From: JALGWN01 sp964598025 | GTDB taxonomy: Bacteria; Arandabacterota; Arandabacteria; Arandabacterales; Arandabacteraceae | Assembly: GCA_964598025.1 (NCBI GenBank) | Contig: CAZRAU010000042.1 | Span: 1-25,397 of the forward strand | Reading direction: 5' to 3' | DNA length: 25,397 bases | In this document: piece after piece, positions 23,544 through 25,397 of the stretch | Layout of the letters: the number at the start of each line of letters is the position of its first letter | Position numbering within the stretch: position 1 is the first letter of the stretch | Notes under the pieces: generated by a model | What the model was told of the DNA's origin: nothing | The model's input: only the letters and a program-made list of their open reading frames with translations | Databases searched by the model: none | Translations under genes and position numbers: made by a program

Positions 23544-23701
23544 GAGCATCCGGGTGTTTCTCGACAGCTTCAAGTGGGTGGGTTTTTTAACGCTTCTTTT
23601 TCGGGCCGAGCTGCATCACAATAGAAACGGATGAGCCTGACGTTTTCCATACCAAGATCGGCCGATACGAACTCTGAATGATGGAAGGAGGACAAGACAT
23701 T
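23544..23701. other. Intergenic gap between NifS-SelD and rubrerythrin
   Basis: This 158-base gap contains T-runs at 23583-23588 and 23598-23602 after a G-rich stretch but no convincing hairpin. I see no clear promoter hexamers, so the rubrerythrin promoter remains unplaced. Confidence 0.35.
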
Positions 23702-24202
23702 ATGGCAAGTGCAGAGGATTATCTGAAAGAAGCCTTCGCGGGTGAATCCCAGGCTAATCGCAAGTACCTGGCCTTCGCCGACAAAGCCGACAAGGACGGC
23801 TATGCCCAGGCTGCCCGTCTGTTCAGGGCGGCCGCCGCCGCCGAGACGGTCCACGCCCATAATCACCTTCGGGCCCTCAAAGCAATAGGGACCACTGCCG
23901 ACAACTTGAAGGACGCCGTGGCGGGTGAGACCCATGAGTTCAAGTCCATGTATCCTGAGATGCTGAAGCAGGCCAAGAGCGAGGGCCACGCGGATGCCGA
24001 GAGGAGTTTCACCTTTGCCCTCGAGGTGGAGAAAGTCCACGGGAAACTCTATCAAGACATGTTGGACAACCTCGATCGGGCGGGTAAGGAGGACTATCCG
24101 TACTATGTCTGCCCGGTCTGCGGACACACTGTGGGCAAGAAGGCACCCGATACGTGCCCCATCTGCGGCACCAAGGGTAGCATGTTCAATCGAATCGACT
24201 GA
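23702..24202 (+). CDS. rbr: Rubrerythrin
   Basis: This 166-aa protein is a non-heme iron peroxidase that removes hydrogen peroxide in anaerobes. Residues 1-130 are a ferritin-like four-helix diiron domain with the ligand segments EAFAGESQANRKYLAFA, AAAETVHAHNH, AGETHEFKSMYPEM and FALEVEKVHGKLY. Residues about 133-166 are a rubredoxin-like Fe(Cys)4 domain: YVCPVCGH (Cys137, Cys140) and DTCPICGTKG (Cys152, Cys155). Length and order match the short rubrerythrins. ATG 23702 is used, with AAGGAGG about 10 bases upstream; the reading from 23678 covers this site. A good hairpin follows the stop. It is probably a single-gene unit and needs reduced rubredoxin or another donor, not seen here. Confidence 0.95.
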   Translation: MASAEDYLKEAFAGESQANRKYLAFADKADKDGYAQAARLFRAAAAAETVHAHNHLRALKAIGTTADNLKDAVAGETHEFKSMYPEMLKQAKSEGHADAERSFTFALEVEKVHGKLYQDMLDNLDRAGKEDYPYYVCPVCGHTVGKKAPDTCPICGTKGSMFNRID

Positions 24203-24222
24203 CATAGATCACCCCGGATTGG

Positions 24223-24256
24223 AGCGCATGCAGCTCCTCACCGGACTGCATGCGCT
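24223..24256 (+). terminator. Hairpin terminator after rubrerythrin
   Basis: AGCGCATGCAG (24223-24233) and CTGCATGCGCT (24246-24256) pair perfectly over 11 bases with a 12-base loop, 20 bases after the stop, followed by TTCGCT. The stem is strong but the U-tract is poor. Confidence 0.6.
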
Positions 24257-24307
24257 TTCGCTATGTGAAAGCCTAAACAGGACCCATCGAACGAACCGGA
24301 GGTTGCC

Positions 24308-24796
24308 ATGAACGAGATCGGACCGGATCGGGCAATCGAGTCTGAGATCGTGGTAGATGCGGGAGTCGAGCAGGTCTGGTCGGCATGGACCACCGATGCA
24401 GGGGTAACATCATTCTTCGCGCCTGCCTCCAACATCGACCTCAGAGTGGGCGGGCCGTATGAGATATTCTTCGATCCCCTGGCCGAACCGGGAAGACGTG
24501 GGGCCGATGGTGCTGCCGTCCTGGCCTTTCAGGGGGGCAAGATGCTCTCCTTCACCTGGAGCGCACCGCCCCACATGCCGGAGATCAGAAAGCAGTGGAC
24601 TCACGTAGTGGTGAGGTTCTTCGCAGTGGGACCTGAAAGGACCCGTGTGTCCCTCAGGCACGATGGGTGGGGAGAGGGCGACAAGTGGGATGAAGCATTT
24701 GAGTATTTCTCAAGGGCTTGGAAGAGCGTGGTGCTTCCGAGGCTCCGGCACAGGTTCAGCGCAGGACCCATTGATTGGGAGCATCCCCTGATGTAG
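24308..24796 (+). CDS. SRPBCC-domain (AHSA1/START-like) protein
   Basis: This 162-aa protein has the SRPBCC helix-grip layout of the AHSA1 subfamily: RAIESEIVVDAGVEQVWSAWT (strand 1 and helix 1), TSFFAPASNIDLRVGGPYEIFF, LAFQGGKMLSFTWSAP, HVVVRFFAVGPERTRVSLRHDGWGEGDKWDEAFEYFSRAW and the C-terminal helix. The H-D-G-W-G-x-G-x-x-W-x-x-x-x-x-Y-F block is common in bacterial AHSA1-like proteins. The fold binds hydrophobic ligands or partners; no specific activity can be given. The ATG follows CCGGAGGTTGCC. There is no signal peptide. It lies 105 bases after rubrerythrin, beyond a hairpin, so probably a separate unit. Confidence 0.85.
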   Translation: MNEIGPDRAIESEIVVDAGVEQVWSAWTTDAGVTSFFAPASNIDLRVGGPYEIFFDPLAEPGRRGADGAAVLAFQGGKMLSFTWSAPPHMPEIRKQWTHVVVRFFAVGPERTRVSLRHDGWGEGDKWDEAFEYFSRAWKSVVLPRLRHRFSAGPIDWEHPLM

Positions 24797-24802
24797 CATA
24801 AG

Positions 24803-24880
24803 GTTCTTGGCACTGCGCGCGTCCGTTCATGCAAGCCCGTATCCGTGCGCTTGAAGCGATGTAAACGGATGTCGAAGAAC
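24803..24880. other. Nested inverted repeats upstream of the methyltransferase gene
   Basis: Paired segments nest in order: GTTCTT (24803-24808) with AAGAAC (24875-24880), TCCGTT (24822-24827) with AACGGA (24864-24869), CAT (24828-24830) with ATG (24859-24861), and CAAGC (24832-24836) with GCTTG (24849-24853). This gives one branched-free hairpin with bulges. It could be a leader structure, a terminator of the SRPBCC gene or chance. Confidence 0.35.
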
Positions 24881-24932
24881 GATTGCGATCACAGGCCCGG
24901 CGGTCGGGTTCGAGAACAAGAAGGAGTAACAT

Positions 24933-25397
24933 ATGTTGCATGACATACCCATTAAGATCCGTGATCGAATGACCTACCTTGAACGGCTCGATGCGCAGCA
25001 TCGCCGGCAAAACGTCCGGCAGTTCGACAGGCTCCGCCAGATACCCCCGGCCACTGGGAAGTTGCTTGCCATCCTTGCCGCGAGCGCGCCTGAGGGGAGA
25101 TACATTGAAATAGGGGCTAGCGGAGGCTATTCGACTCTCTGGCTGTCCCTGGCATGCCGGGATACCGACCGTCGGATCACCACCTTCGAAATCGCGGATG
25201 AAAAGATCCGGCTTGCCCGGGAGACGTTTCGATCCGCAGGGATCGAGGACATAGTGGGATTGGTCGAAGGGGATGCAAGAAAGCACCTCAAGTCATGCAA
25301 GGGCGTATCCTTCTGTTTCCTCGATGCCGAGAAAGACCACTATCTTGACTGCTACAATCTTGTAGTCCCCAACATGGTGCCCGGTGGCTTGCTCGTC
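24933..25397 (+). CDS. SAM-dependent O-methyltransferase (partial, runs off the window)
   Basis: The first 155 codons are present and remain open to the window edge. The N-terminus is helical and charged (RDRMTYLERLDAQHRRQ). It is followed by the class I SAM-binding fold: RYIEIGASGGYSTLWLSLA (motif I, E-I-G-x-x-x-G-Y-S-T), RITTFEIADEKIRLARETF (motif II acidic residue), IVGLVEGDARKHL, and FCFLDAEKDHYLDCYNLV, as in the caffeoyl-CoA/COMT-type family (V-F-I-D-A-x-K-x-x-Y). In that family the Asp of this block helps bind a metal. PNMVPGGLLV follows. The substrate is probably a small molecule with hydroxyls but is unknown. AAGGAG is six bases before the ATG. Nested inverted repeats lie in the upstream leader. 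Confidence 0.85.
   Translation, partial: MLHDIPIKIRDRMTYLERLDAQHRRQNVRQFDRLRQIPPATGKLLAILAASAPEGRYIEIGASGGYSTLWLSLACRDTDRRITTFEIADEKIRLARETFRSAGIEDIVGLVEGDARKHLKSCKGVSFCFLDAEKDHYLDCYNLVVPNMVPGGLLV

Noticed and set aside
24803..24880. Integron attC site
   Set aside because: The nested repeats lack the conserved R' and R'' core ends, and no integrase or cassette structure is present.
24756..25286. Minus-strand open frame near the window end
   Set aside because: It is the shadow of the partial methyltransferase gene, which has clear SAM motifs and a good SD.

Overview
The window looks like chromosomal DNA of a free-living, probably anaerobic or microaerophilic bacterium. It is moderately GC-rich, has strong GGAGG ribosome-binding sites and uses several GTG starts. 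A secreted metallo-beta-lactamase-fold protein carries a C-terminal sorting-type domain (PNPF, VYDVTGRLV, GVYF) typical of the Bacteroidota/FCB superphylum and related candidate phyla. Rubrerythrin, a desulforedoxin-like Cys4 module and selenium metabolism fit an anaerobe that meets some oxygen. I cannot name the phylum with confidence; FCB-type candidate phyla and Desulfobacterota are both possible.

Layout. 1-1318: a tiny ribosomal protein gene (bTHX), an isochorismatase-family hydrolase on the minus strand, and the decayed remnant of a cytochrome P460-type gene. 1319-3132: a divergent pair, a histone-H1-like Lys-rich protein ending in a Cys4 desulforedoxin-like module and an exported protein with a weak C39/BtrH resemblance. 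3158-7342: serine O-acetyltransferase, convergent aconitase, and cysteine synthase, so both steps of cysteine synthesis lie here but in separate transcription units. 7537-12438: the secreted metallo-beta-lactamase-fold protein, a stand-alone RecB/Cas4-type Fe-S nuclease, an exported alpha/beta-hydrolase that has lost its nucleophilic serine, and an exported TPR protein. 12637-20346: ornithine aminotransferase, a GH13 lipoprotein, a large exported CocE-type hydrolase with an extra N-terminal domain, and a coupled pair of a 2TM protein and a C69 dipeptidase. 20451-25397: a secreted nitroreductase-fold protein, a cysteine desulfurase-SelD fusion, rubrerythrin, an SRPBCC protein and the start of a SAM methyltransferase.

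How it fits together. CysE and CysK make cysteine, and the desulfurase half of the NifS-SelD fusion can use cysteine or selenocysteine to deliver selenium to its own SelD half. The many exported hydrolases (C69, CocE, GH13, MBL) suggest scavenging of peptides, esters and glucans. Three copies of one palindromic REP-like element (GGGGTC-GATCTTGA type) sit directly behind stop codons, two of them between convergent genes.

No CRISPR array, phage, transposase or recognisable defence island is visible. The most notable items are the NifS-SelD fusion, the Lys-rich Cys4 protein, the serine-less hydrolase, the P460 pseudogene and the REP family.
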